Below are positions 1-5,803 of a DNA stretch of 5,803 nt, one piece after another. The notes below the pieces were generated by a model. That model made no database searches, was not told the DNA's origin, and saw nothing but the letters and a program-made list of their open reading frames with translations. Made by a program: the position numbers and the translations under genes. Every line of letters begins with the position of its first letter. Positions within the stretch are counted from its first letter, which is position 1. Source of the DNA: Sedimentisphaerales bacterium (GTDB lineage: Bacteria > Planctomycetota > Phycisphaerae > Sedimentisphaerales > SM23-30). The DNA lies in contig DAOWIP010000015.1 of NCBI GenBank assembly GCA_030640865.1, forward strand, positions 1 to 5,803, given 5' to 3'.

Positions 1-9
1 ATAAGTTAG

Positions 10-26
10 GCAATGATTGTCATTGC
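10..26. repeat. Perfect 7-bp inverted repeat beyond the tRNA 3' end
   Basis: GCAATGA and TCATTGC pair perfectly around the 3-base loop TTG. The structure lies about 25 bases past the 3' end of the minus-strand tRNA, where a transcription end or processing signal is expected. No U-run follows on either strand, so it is not a classical intrinsic terminator. The right arm continues as TCATTGCGAG, which resembles the start of a dispersed palindromic repeat common in many bacterial chromosomes; that resemblance is from memory and untested. Confidence 0.35.
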
Positions 27-50
27 GAGTTACCGACTGACACCAGAGAA

Positions 51-141
<91 letters not shown>

Positions 142-294
142 AACTATTTATGTAACAAGCAATTACGACGCCAACGTCAAAATCGCAAGCCATGACAAAG
201 TCCAATTCCACTCACAAAACACATTCCAATAAATTTCCCCCTACTTTATAACTAACTGGATAATATTGCAAGGAAATAAAAGCCAGCCAAGACT

Positions 295-318
295 AAAAAA
301 AACCGTCGATGCGGCGGT
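295..318 (-). terminator. Rho-independent terminator, minus strand
   Basis: On the minus strand ACCGCCG (312-318) pairs with CGACGGT (302-308) around a 3-base loop, giving a GC-rich 7-bp stem with one G-U pair. It is followed directly by a run of eight T residues (295-302, the first overlapping the stem end). This is the classical intrinsic terminator layout. On the plus strand no T-run follows, so it acts in one direction only. No minus-strand gene is recognisable between it and the lyase start. It may end an unannotated small or antisense RNA, or shield the tRNA promoter from antisense read-through. Confidence 0.7.
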
Positions 319-321
319 GAT

Positions 322-337
322 AAGAATATAAATTCTT
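322..337. promoter_or_regulatory. Perfect inverted repeat, possible operator
   Basis: AAGAAT and ATTCTT are perfect inverted arms around the spacer ATAA. The right arm overlaps the first bases of the TTGACT hexamer proposed as the -35 box for the lyase operon, a place where a dimeric repressor could block polymerase. No regulator gene lies in the window, and the AT-rich context makes a chance palindrome quite possible. Confidence 0.3.
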
Positions 338-364
338 GACTTGCTAATGCTTGCTTGATATGTT
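336..364 (+). promoter_or_regulatory. Candidate sigma-70-type promoter for the lyase operon
   Basis: TTGACT (336-341) matches five of six consensus -35 bases. At 17-base spacing, TATGTT (359-364) matches four of six -10 bases. A perfect TATAAT lies at 367-372 but is 25 bases from TTGACT; its best partner, TTGCTA (341-346), has a 20-base spacer. The region also has a period-8 direct repeat of TTGATAT (355-361 and 363-369). Either -10 would give a 5' UTR of about 80 to 90 bases. It is the only sensible candidate upstream of the lyase, but planctomycete promoters are poorly defined. Confidence 0.35.
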
Positions 365-449
365 GATATAATCGCTTAGTATGGCTGATAACCGTATGGA
401 CTGAAGCCCATCCACATTGCTGAAAACAATATAGTCTGAAGCACATTCT

Positions 450-453
450 GGAG
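450..453 (+). promoter_or_regulatory. Ribosome binding site of the lyase gene
   Basis: GGAG sits 8 bases before the ATG at 462, an ideal spacing. Together with the signal peptide that begins at this ATG, it fixes the start. Confidence 0.7.
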
Positions 454-461
454 TTCTGACA

Positions 462-2651
462 ATGGCTAATAGTTTTAATAAACATTTAAATGGCCCTGCG
501 ATCATATTGCTGATTTTATCGGTTCTCCTGACTGCACATGCTCAGCAGTTACCTGACTGGACCACTAAAATCCGTAAGGGTCACCCACGACTTTTCTTTA
601 ATGCTGACACCTTCCCTGCCGTGCGTGATCGTGCCCTCGGCGTTGAACGCAAAGGGTATGAGCGAATCAAAAAAGGTGTCGATAAACTTAGGGCAAAATT
701 GGCCGATCAGCCTCAGCCCAAGGCCAGAGAACTCGGACCCCAGGCTGCCCAAGCCGCGTTTGTGTACCTCAATACACGGGATACTCGCTACCTCGAACTC
801 GCAAAAAAATGCCTCGATACCAGCCTGCGGTTCTACGAAGAATGTTACCGGCAGCGCAAAAGCGTGAACTGGTATTCCACCACCCGAGTCCATGCCGTCA
901 TGGCCTGGGATTGGCTGTATAATGATCTTACCGAAGGCGAGCGGCAAGATTACCTGTCCCGACTGGTTAAAGTTATTAATAACGTCATCAAGGCCAAACC
1001 CCGCATCTACCGTGAGTCCCGCGGCGGATATAATACCGGCTTCTATAGCATCAGAAATTGCCAGTGGTTTATCGGCTGCACAGGATATGGCACTGGTATC
1101 GAACCGGAGTTGGTCAACGAGTGGCTCGTATGGGGACATGACGAGAATATCAAACTGCTGCAGCACCGAAAAAAGGCCTGCGGCGACGACGGTGGCGGCG
1201 CCTCGCCCACTCTGGGCTATGTCTTTGGCGCATACCCATGGTCCGAGCAGAACTTTTTTTATACGTGGCTGTCCAGTACAGGTAAGAATATCGCGCCAGA
1301 TTGGCCCCACTCGGCCTGGCTGGCCAATTACGTGATCTGGAATTGGATCGCCGCCGAGCCGGTCCCCCTGGAGTTCGGCTACGGTGACACACCCCATACC
1401 ACCAACCGACTACCGAGCCATTATCTTTATACGCACATGGCTAACATTCGGCATCTGTACAGCGCTGAGGTCCCGCAGGCGGCCGCGGTGGCCCAGTACC
1501 TTCAAGAAATCCTTCCGCACCAATCCTACGACAGAAGCTGGTTTATTTATCCTTTTCTTCTTTTGCGCTTGGACAATTCGCGCCATACCTTCAAGCCCGA
1601 AAATCTCCCCCACGCCCGACACTTTGAAAACATGGGCCAAATCTTCATGCGTTCCGGTATCGGCATGGATGACAGCTACTGTCTGTTCACCTGCGGCGGT
1701 ATCCTGACTCAACATCGGCACTATGATACGCTTAACTTTGTGATTTACCACCGCGGCTTTTTGGCCCTGGATTCCGGTACTCGGTATAATGAAGTGAAAA
1801 ACGGGCAGCACCTCGCTAATTACTATGCCCAGACCGTTGCCCACAATTGTATCCTGATCCATCAGCCCGGTGAACCCCCAGCCCACTATTGGGGCGGCAC
1901 GGTAACCGGTAATCACGGCGGACAGCATAAACAACTCGGCTCGGCCGTAAAGGCCTTCGAGACCAATGAGGACTATGTATATGTCGCTGGTAACGCAACT
2001 GCATGTTACAGGCACGGTATTATCAAGCGTAAAGGTCAATCCGACCTGCCCGAAAAATGCAGTCTGGTAACCAGGCAGATGGTCTTTGTTATGCCTGACC
2101 ACTTCGTGATTTTTGATCGGGTGATTACTACCGACCCCACTTATCGCAAGGACTGGCTTATTCATACCGCCGACAAACCCGCCATCATTGATGATAATAC
2201 TATCCGCGCTGATCATGGCCGTGGCCGTATGTTTTGCCGTACATTGCTGCCGGAAAATGCAAAACGAACTTTCGTCGGCGGACCCGGCAGGGAATTCCAG
2301 GCGGCGGGCAAAAACTGGGCTGTCGAGACCGGCTCCCTCAAGCCCGAAAAGCTCGCCCTGATGGGCCGGTGGCGCATGGAAATCTCACCCTCTGCGCCGC
2401 GTAAAGAGGATATGTTTCTTCATGTCATCCAGGTCGGCGATCGGAAGCTGAAGGGAATGGTTGAAACCGAACTGATCAGGCCCGACCATCGCAGAGGCGT
2501 TCGCTTACGCATCAACGGTGTTGTCTGGGAGGTTACGTTTGATATAACCGGTGAACCCGGCGGCCATATTAAACGCACCGGCGGCAGAAAAATAATCAAT
2601 GCTGAACTCACCGATACGGTACAGCCGCAGAAAGGTATTATGGAAAATTAA
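462..2651 (+). CDS. Secreted heparinase II/III-like polysaccharide lyase
   Basis: Predicted to cleave a uronic-acid polysaccharide by beta-elimination outside the cytoplasm. Residues 1-27 form a Sec signal peptide: hydrophobic stretch IILLILSVLL, then cleavage after AHA-27. The segment KGHPRLFF (39-46) is typical of this superfamily's N-terminus. Residues about 90-380 form the helical toroid, including DGGGASPTLGYVFGAYPW (243-260), with Tyr253 and Tyr258 as candidates for the catalytic tyrosine. The beta-sandwich domain starts near 385. His418, His420 and Asp437 (in QHRHYD and LALDSGT), plus His461 (TVAHN), match in order the catalytic histidine and zinc ligands of Pedobacter heparinase II; the 418/420/437 spacing matches as I recall it. 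Length (729) fits the superfamily. The family is also called alginate lyase in places, and the substrate cannot be read from sequence. It is the first gene of a two-gene operon. Superfamily assignment is secure; PL family is not. Confidence 0.88.
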   Translation: MANSFNKHLNGPAIILLILSVLLTAHAQQLPDWTTKIRKGHPRLFFNADTFPAVRDRALGVERKGYERIKKGVDKLRAKLADQPQPKARELGPQAAQAAFVYLNTRDTRYLELAKKCLDTSLRFYEECYRQRKSVNWYSTTRVHAVMAWDWLYNDLTEGERQDYLSRLVKVINNVIKAKPRIYRESRGGYNTGFYSIRNCQWFIGCTGYGTGIEPELVNEWLVWGHDENIKLLQHRKKACGDDGGGASPTLGYVFGAYPWSEQNFFYTWLSSTGKNIAPDWPHSAWLANYVIWNWIAAEPVPLEFGYGDTPHTTNRLPSHYLYTHMANIRHLYSAEVPQAAAVAQYLQEILPHQSYDRSWFIYPFLLLRLDNSRHTFKPENLPHARHFENMGQIFMRSGIGMDDSYCLFTCGGILTQHRHYDTLNFVIYHRGFLALDSGTRYNEVKNGQHLANYYAQTVAHNCILIHQPGEPPAHYWGGTVTGNHGGQHKQLGSAVKAFETNEDYVYVAGNATACYRHGIIKRKGQSDLPEKCSLVTRQMVFVMPDHFVIFDRVITTDPTYRKDWLIHTADKPAIIDDNTIRADHGRGRMFCRTLLPENAKRTFVGGPGREFQAAGKNWAVETGSLKPEKLALMGRWRMEISPSAPRKEDMFLHVIQVGDRKLKGMVETELIRPDHRRGVRLRINGVVWEVTFDITGEPGGHIKRTGGRKIINAELTDTVQPQKGIMEN

Positions 2652-2680
2652 TGACTGTTTGGAAATATTTGAAGGAGTAA
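2651..2680 (+). other. Nine-codon mini-ORF bridging the operon junction
   Basis: The lyase stop TAA overlaps an ATG in the sequence TAATG. That ATG opens a frame reading MTVWKYLKE and stopping at TAA 2678-2680. Its last codons contain the AGGAG Shine-Dalgarno of the carboxypeptidase, and its stop lies 5 bases before the proposed ATA start at 2686. It has no good Shine-Dalgarno of its own (only AAGG at 2632-2635, 15 bases away), so it would rely on ribosomes finishing the lyase. It may pass ribosomes to the next gene rather than make a useful peptide, or be chance. Confidence 0.3.
2673..2677 (+). promoter_or_regulatory. Ribosome binding site of the carboxypeptidase gene
   Basis: AGGAG is the strongest Shine-Dalgarno in the junction. 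It lies 8 bases before ATA at 2686 in the carboxypeptidase frame. The in-frame ATG at 2599 and TTG at 2659 both lie upstream of this site, so it cannot serve them. It is therefore the main argument for a start at 2686. Confidence 0.65.
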
Positions 2681-2685
2681 TAAGA

Positions 2686-3825
2686 ATAAAAAAAACGATT
2701 GGCTGTATTTTGATTGGTTTGTCCTGTGCTGTCTCGAGTTGGGCCGGCACGATGACATACGAACAGGCTAAAAGTGCCCTCACTCAACGCGTACTACCTG
2801 AATTCTGGATTGGCGATGTGAAAGGATTGGCTGCCCGATGGGATGCGCTTCAGCGCGGCAATGTCAGGACCATCAGCATTTCCCCCGGCGGACGTCCGAT
2901 TCATTTAATCACTTATGGCAAACGCGAGGAAGTTAAACGAATGGCCAACTTCAACTCCGCCATCGGCGCCCATGAGCCGTCGGCCTATATGGACAAGGCG
3001 GCAAGAAAGAAGCCTGTAATCTTTTTTGTCGGGCCGGTGCACGGCCATGAGGTTGAAGGCTTGACAGGTCTGGTTAATTTCATAAATATTATGGAGACCG
3101 GGCGTGACCTTCGCGGGAAGGACCAGTCCGAATTGCGTGAATTGGGTGAAAAGTGCCGCCTGCTGATTATCCCCGCCGGCAACCCAGACGGCATCGCCCG
3201 TTTTGAACCGCGGACCGCTCAGGGAATGGCAATGGAAAATATGTGCTTTTGGGCTATGGGAACCTGGTCGGATAATAATATAGCTTATTGGCCGACGTCC
3301 AAACGCCTGCACCCGATGACCGGTGACAATGTCGGATTCCTGGGCTGCTACTTTAACGACGCCGGCATTAACCCCATGCACGATGAATTCTTCGCCCCGA
3401 TGAGTTCCGAGGCAACGACGATTCTGATGGTCGCTATGGAAGAGGGGCCTGACCTGGCGACATCTCTGCACAGTTTCTCACTTTCGCCGGCTCTGCTGCG
3501 GCCGTCTTATGTAACGACCGAAATTAAAGAGGATGTGCGTTCGCTGGCCCAACGGTATTACGCATTACTTGATAAACGCGGGCTGCCACATCAAAAGCCA
3601 TTTCCTGTGAGGCCTGACGGGGGCAAAAAACCGGCACCTTTCAATCTGACGAGCGCCCTCTATCATATCAGTGGCGCTACTTCGTTTACCTTTGAGTCGC
3701 CGCACGGAATCGCTGATGAGAAAGCCTGTCATGTAAGCCTTGAAGAAATCCTTGATATCCAACTCACACTCTATGAAGCTATGATGCGTTATGCACTGGA
3801 GAAAAAAACGAACCAGGTAAAATAA
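2686..3825 (+). CDS. Secreted M14-family zinc carboxypeptidase
   Basis: A metallopeptidase predicted to remove C-terminal residues from peptides outside the cytoplasm. Numbered from the proposed start, all core M14 residues are present. His119 and Glu122 in HGHE form the HxxE zinc motif, followed by NPDG at 166-169. His262 in SLHSFS is the third zinc ligand, and Glu337 in FTFESPHG is the catalytic glutamate. Residues 1-20 are a typical Sec signal: K-K, hydrophobic core, cleavage after SSWA. A cysteine in the core is not in a proper lipobox. The start is unusual: the frame is open from ATG 2599, but that start overlaps the lyase by 53 bases and buries the signal 30 residues in. TTG 2659 has no ribosome site. 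ATA 2686 has ideal AGGAG spacing and gives the expected N-terminus, 379 residues in all. ATA could also be an ATG mutated or miscalled. Peptide specificity is unknown. Confidence 0.88.
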   Translation: MKKTIGCILIGLSCAVSSWAGTMTYEQAKSALTQRVLPEFWIGDVKGLAARWDALQRGNVRTISISPGGRPIHLITYGKREEVKRMANFNSAIGAHEPSAYMDKAARKKPVIFFVGPVHGHEVEGLTGLVNFINIMETGRDLRGKDQSELRELGEKCRLLIIPAGNPDGIARFEPRTAQGMAMENMCFWAMGTWSDNNIAYWPTSKRLHPMTGDNVGFLGCYFNDAGINPMHDEFFAPMSSEATTILMVAMEEGPDLATSLHSFSLSPALLRPSYVTTEIKEDVRSLAQRYYALLDKRGLPHQKPFPVRPDGGKKPAPFNLTSALYHISGATSFTFESPHGIADEKACHVSLEEILDIQLTLYEAMMRYALEKKTNQVK

Positions 3826-3840
3826 CCAACACACAAGCAA
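3826..3840. other. 15-base gap between convergent stop codons
   Basis: The carboxypeptidase TAA and the minus-strand TGA of the DUF1080 gene are separated by 15 bases with no hairpin and no T-run on either strand. No intrinsic terminator is visible in the adjoining gene ends that I read, so the two transcripts probably overlap at their 3' ends or are ended by Rho. Confidence 0.7.
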
Positions 3841-5803
3841 TCACTTCAATTCCTTGATCCTGATGCTGCGGAACTCGACACGTGTACCGTGGCCGAGAAA
3901 AGCGATATGCCCCTTCTTCCGTTTTAATCCCGGATGTTCTTTACCGTCCATAGTTCCATCGGCGCTGGCCTTATCGATGTCGGCGTCAACGATCATATAG
4001 CCGTTGAGATTAATAACGATGTGAGGCCCACGAGCGATAACCTCCTGGTAATTCCATTGGCCGACAGGCCTGAGACGTCCCCGTTTGGCGGGGACGACGC
4101 CGTAAATTGAGCCGTGAAACTGATACGGTTTCAGATTTCTGTAACGCTTGGCCGAGTTGTCCAATATCTGGAGTTCCATGGCATCATAGGCGGCGTGGCT
4201 TGGATAAGGCGTACGAATGCCCAAGCCATTATTAGAACCGGGGGCAAGCTTAAATTCGAATTGCAAAATAAAATTGTCGAATTCGTCCACAGTAAAAAGG
4301 TTTCCGCCCGGCTTGCAAATAATAGTGCCGTTTTCGACGACATACCCCTTAGTGTCCCCCTTCCAGCCGGTCAGGTCTTTGCCGTTGAACAACAATCGCC
4401 AATCGGATTCAGCGGTAATCTCACGGATAAAAATATTCCTGAAATGAATTGGGTTGCCGTGACATTGCAGTTCGATCTGCTCGGATGGAAAAATAGGTTT
4501 GCTCCGGTCCCAGTAGTTTTCCTGAACAATATTGTCCACCACTAATTCGTCATTAAGATGCACAGTTACATGCTCACCAATCATCCTGATACGAAAAGTG
4601 CTCCATTGGCCAATCGGGTTGTCGGCTGTTACGAGAGGTTTGCTGGCGTTTCTCTTATTATTAAACAACCCGCCTGATCCGATTCCTTTATTCCTGGGCT
4701 TTTCAGGGTCCCAGATTTGTATTTGCGGCGTGCCGCGAAGATAAATACCACTGTCGCCATGAGGGTCCACGATTTTCCAATCGACGAGCATCTCGAAATT
4801 GCCATAATCGCGGATTGTGGCCAGACTGAAACCCTTACCGTCAAATTCCAGAACCCCGTCTTTATTGACCTTCCAGTGGTCGCGCATTTTTTTGTCCGCC
4901 TTGGCCTGCGCCTGTTTCAGTTGCTCCCGGCTCAGGGCCTTGCGTTTGATGGGGTTGTCATTGGGCCGGGCCAGAAGCCCCTTCCAGCCGGTTAAGTCTT
5001 TACCGTTAAACAACGCCACAAACCCGGCCGGCGGCTGATTCAGAGCCGATTTCGGCATAGTCTTCAAATAATCGTCCGCCTGTTTGCGCAAGTTGGCGTT
5101 ACCGCAAACGGCAACCACCTTTTGCAATATAAGTTGAACGTCCAGTCCTTCCAGCCCTTTTTGACCTTTCTTTTGTGGGCAGGCGATCTTCACCGCCGCC
5201 TGACATGCTTCGTTCCGCAGTACCTTATCGTCTAACCACGGTGCGACAAACTTTAAGGCTCTTTCATGTCTGATGCCGGCCAGCGTAGCCAGTATGAGTT
5301 TTTTTTCGTCCGGCCGCTGTAGCGATTTAATAGCGATATGATACTTCCACAGCTTGTCGTTCAGAGTTCTTTGGGACGTTGGCAACAGACGGATCAACCC
5401 GCGCAGGGCCAATACCTGTTGTTTGAGCTGCTTTGTTTCACAAACAATCTTAAACAGTTCGTCAACAGCCGCGTTGTCCGGCCAGTCGGCCAGGGCACGC
5501 ACCGCAGCGTTACTCACGCTGGTATCCGAACTTTTCATCTCGGCTGATACCGCCGAGAGCGACTGGCCGCCACCGATCCTGGCCAATATGCTCAGCAAAG
5601 AAATTTTTGTTACCGCATCACTGTTTTTCGGAGTTTTCCGCAATAACTCAGTCGCTTTATCACGATTGTCAAACTGCTGTGCGGCTGTAACCACCGCTTT
5701 TTGGGCCGCTGTTCGCTCGGCAGTAGTATGAGCCTTGAGCATTAAACGGACCAAACGCTCCAGATCGCCGGCTGTTACCAGATTGTTCAAGGCCCGAAGC
5801 GCG
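3841..5803 (-). CDS. HEAT-repeat protein with two C-terminal DUF1080 (3-keto-disaccharide hydrolase) domains, 5' partial
   Basis: The gene runs off the right edge. The codon at 5788-5790 is TTG, but the frame stays open upstream (A-L-R-A before it) and reads as part of a HEAT helix, so TTG is internal. Counting from it, residues 1-245 are helical HEAT or armadillo repeats (for example VSNAAVRALADWPDNAAVDEL), a likely binding scaffold. DUF1080 domain 1 spans about 257-457, with LFNGKDLTGWKG, a charged insert at 280-305, then GDSGIYLRG and PQIQIWD. Domain 2 spans about 463-649, with LFNGKDLTGWKG again, NNGLGIR and MELQILD. DUF1080 is a concanavalin-like fold; some members hydrolyse 3-keto-glycosides made by an oxidoreductase, none of which lies in the window. 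A signal peptide is expected beyond the edge. The domain calls are secure; activity and substrate are inferred. Confidence 0.9.
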   Translation of the reverse strand, partial: ALRALNNLVTAGDLERLVRLMLKAHTTAERTAAQKAVVTAAQQFDNRDKATELLRKTPKNSDAVTKISLLSILARIGGGQSLSAVSAEMKSSDTSVSNAAVRALADWPDNAAVDELFKIVCETKQLKQQVLALRGLIRLLPTSQRTLNDKLWKYHIAIKSLQRPDEKKLILATLAGIRHERALKFVAPWLDDKVLRNEACQAAVKIACPQKKGQKGLEGLDVQLILQKVVAVCGNANLRKQADDYLKTMPKSALNQPPAGFVALFNGKDLTGWKGLLARPNDNPIKRKALSREQLKQAQAKADKKMRDHWKVNKDGVLEFDGKGFSLATIRDYGNFEMLVDWKIVDPHGDSGIYLRGTPQIQIWDPEKPRNKGIGSGGLFNNKRNASKPLVTADNPIGQWSTFRIRMIGEHVTVHLNDELVVDNIVQENYWDRSKPIFPSEQIELQCHGNPIHFRNIFIREITAESDWRLLFNGKDLTGWKGDTKGYVVENGTIICKPGGNLFTVDEFDNFILQFEFKLAPGSNNGLGIRTPYPSHAAYDAMELQILDNSAKRYRNLKPYQFHGSIYGVVPAKRGRLRPVGQWNYQEVIARGPHIVINLNGYMIVDADIDKASADGTMDGKEHPGLKRKKGHIAFLGHGTRVEFRSIRIKELK
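4360..4393 (-). repeat. Direct repeat copy in DUF1080 domain 2
   Basis: This 34-base stretch matches 4981-5014 at 30 of 34 positions. Both code for LFNGKDLTGWKG at the start of a DUF1080 domain. Three of the four differences are A/G and one C/T, and all fall where the shared 12-residue motif is unchanged. It marks the domain-level duplication rather than a mobile repeat. Confidence 0.75.
4981..5014 (-). repeat. Direct repeat copy in DUF1080 domain 1
   Basis: Partner of 4360-4393, encoding the same LFNGKDLTGWKG motif at the start of the first DUF1080 domain. Outside this motif the two domains share little sequence, so the match reflects strong constraint on the motif, local gene conversion, or both. 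Confidence 0.75.

Larger units (their letters stand above)
142..461. other. 320-base AT-rich intergenic region
   Basis: This gap separates the divergently transcribed tRNA-Ser and lyase genes. It should hold the tRNA promoter at its left end and the lyase promoter and 5' UTR at its right end. On the minus strand a TTGACG hexamer (175-180) could be the tRNA -35 box, but no good -10 follows at 17 bases. The middle holds a minus-strand terminator (295-318) and an inverted repeat (322-337). A minus-strand reading frame (252-485) crosses this terminator and overlaps the lyase start; it has no recognisable content and is not called. In the putative 5' UTR, CTGAAGC is repeated at 401-407 and 436-442. 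I recognise no riboswitch. Confidence 0.6.

Noticed and set aside
252..485. 77-residue minus-strand open frame upstream of the lyase
   Set aside because: It overlaps the lyase start, runs through the minus-strand intrinsic terminator, and has unlikely composition; I treat the region as non-coding.
549..1397. 282-residue minus-strand open frame opposite the lyase
   Set aside because: It lies wholly inside the lyase gene, whose protein is clearly a real family member; the antisense frame has no recognisable motif or ribosome site.
1410..2216. 268-residue minus-strand open frame opposite the lyase
   Set aside because: It is a shadow of the lyase reading frame, covering the conserved catalytic region on the other strand, with no family resemblance of its own.
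2704..2735. Lipoprotein signal in the carboxypeptidase
   Set aside because: The cysteine in GLSC is preceded by G-L-S rather than a lipobox such as L-A-G, and the region ends in a good signal peptidase I site (SSWA), so ordinary secretion is more likely.
5788..5790. TTG as the start codon of the HEAT-DUF1080 gene
   Set aside because: The frame stays open to the window edge and the residues before it (A-L-R-A) continue a HEAT helix, so the true start lies beyond 5803.

Overview
The window looks like a chromosomal segment from a free-living bacterium with many secreted carbohydrate- and protein-degrading enzymes, most likely a planctomycete of the Phycisphaerae type. The taxonomic guess rests on protein architecture: a HEAT-repeat protein fused to two 3-keto-disaccharide hydrolase (DUF1080) domains, a secreted heparinase II/III-like polysaccharide lyase, and a secreted M14 metallocarboxypeptidase. 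Base composition is moderate, and no transposase, integrase, phage gene or CRISPR array is visible.

Layout from left to right: a complete tRNA-Ser(GCU) gene on the minus strand (51-141). Then a 320-base AT-rich gap (142-461) holding a convincing minus-strand intrinsic terminator (295-318), a perfect small inverted repeat (322-337) and a possible plus-strand promoter. Then two plus-strand genes: a 729-residue heparinase II/III-like lyase (462-2651), followed after 34 bases by an M14 zinc carboxypeptidase (best start 2686, stop 3825). Finally, a minus-strand gene (3841 to beyond 5803) for the HEAT plus double DUF1080 protein. It converges on the carboxypeptidase with only 15 bases between the stop codons, and its 5' end lies outside the window.

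The lyase and carboxypeptidase almost certainly share a transcript. Both carry Sec-type signal peptides, so they should act outside the cytoplasm. The lyase would cleave a uronate-containing polysaccharide and the carboxypeptidase would trim peptides; together with a DUF1080 protein next door, the locus looks suited to glycoconjugate or polysaccharide scavenging. That joint role is inference.

The most notable detail is the lyase-carboxypeptidase junction. The carboxypeptidase has a strong Shine-Dalgarno and a textbook signal peptide, but the codon where ATG should be reads ATA. A nine-codon mini-ORF overlaps the lyase stop codon (TAATG) and ends just after that Shine-Dalgarno, suggesting translational coupling. 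The second notable detail is the minus-strand terminator upstream of the lyase, which has no obvious gene to terminate.
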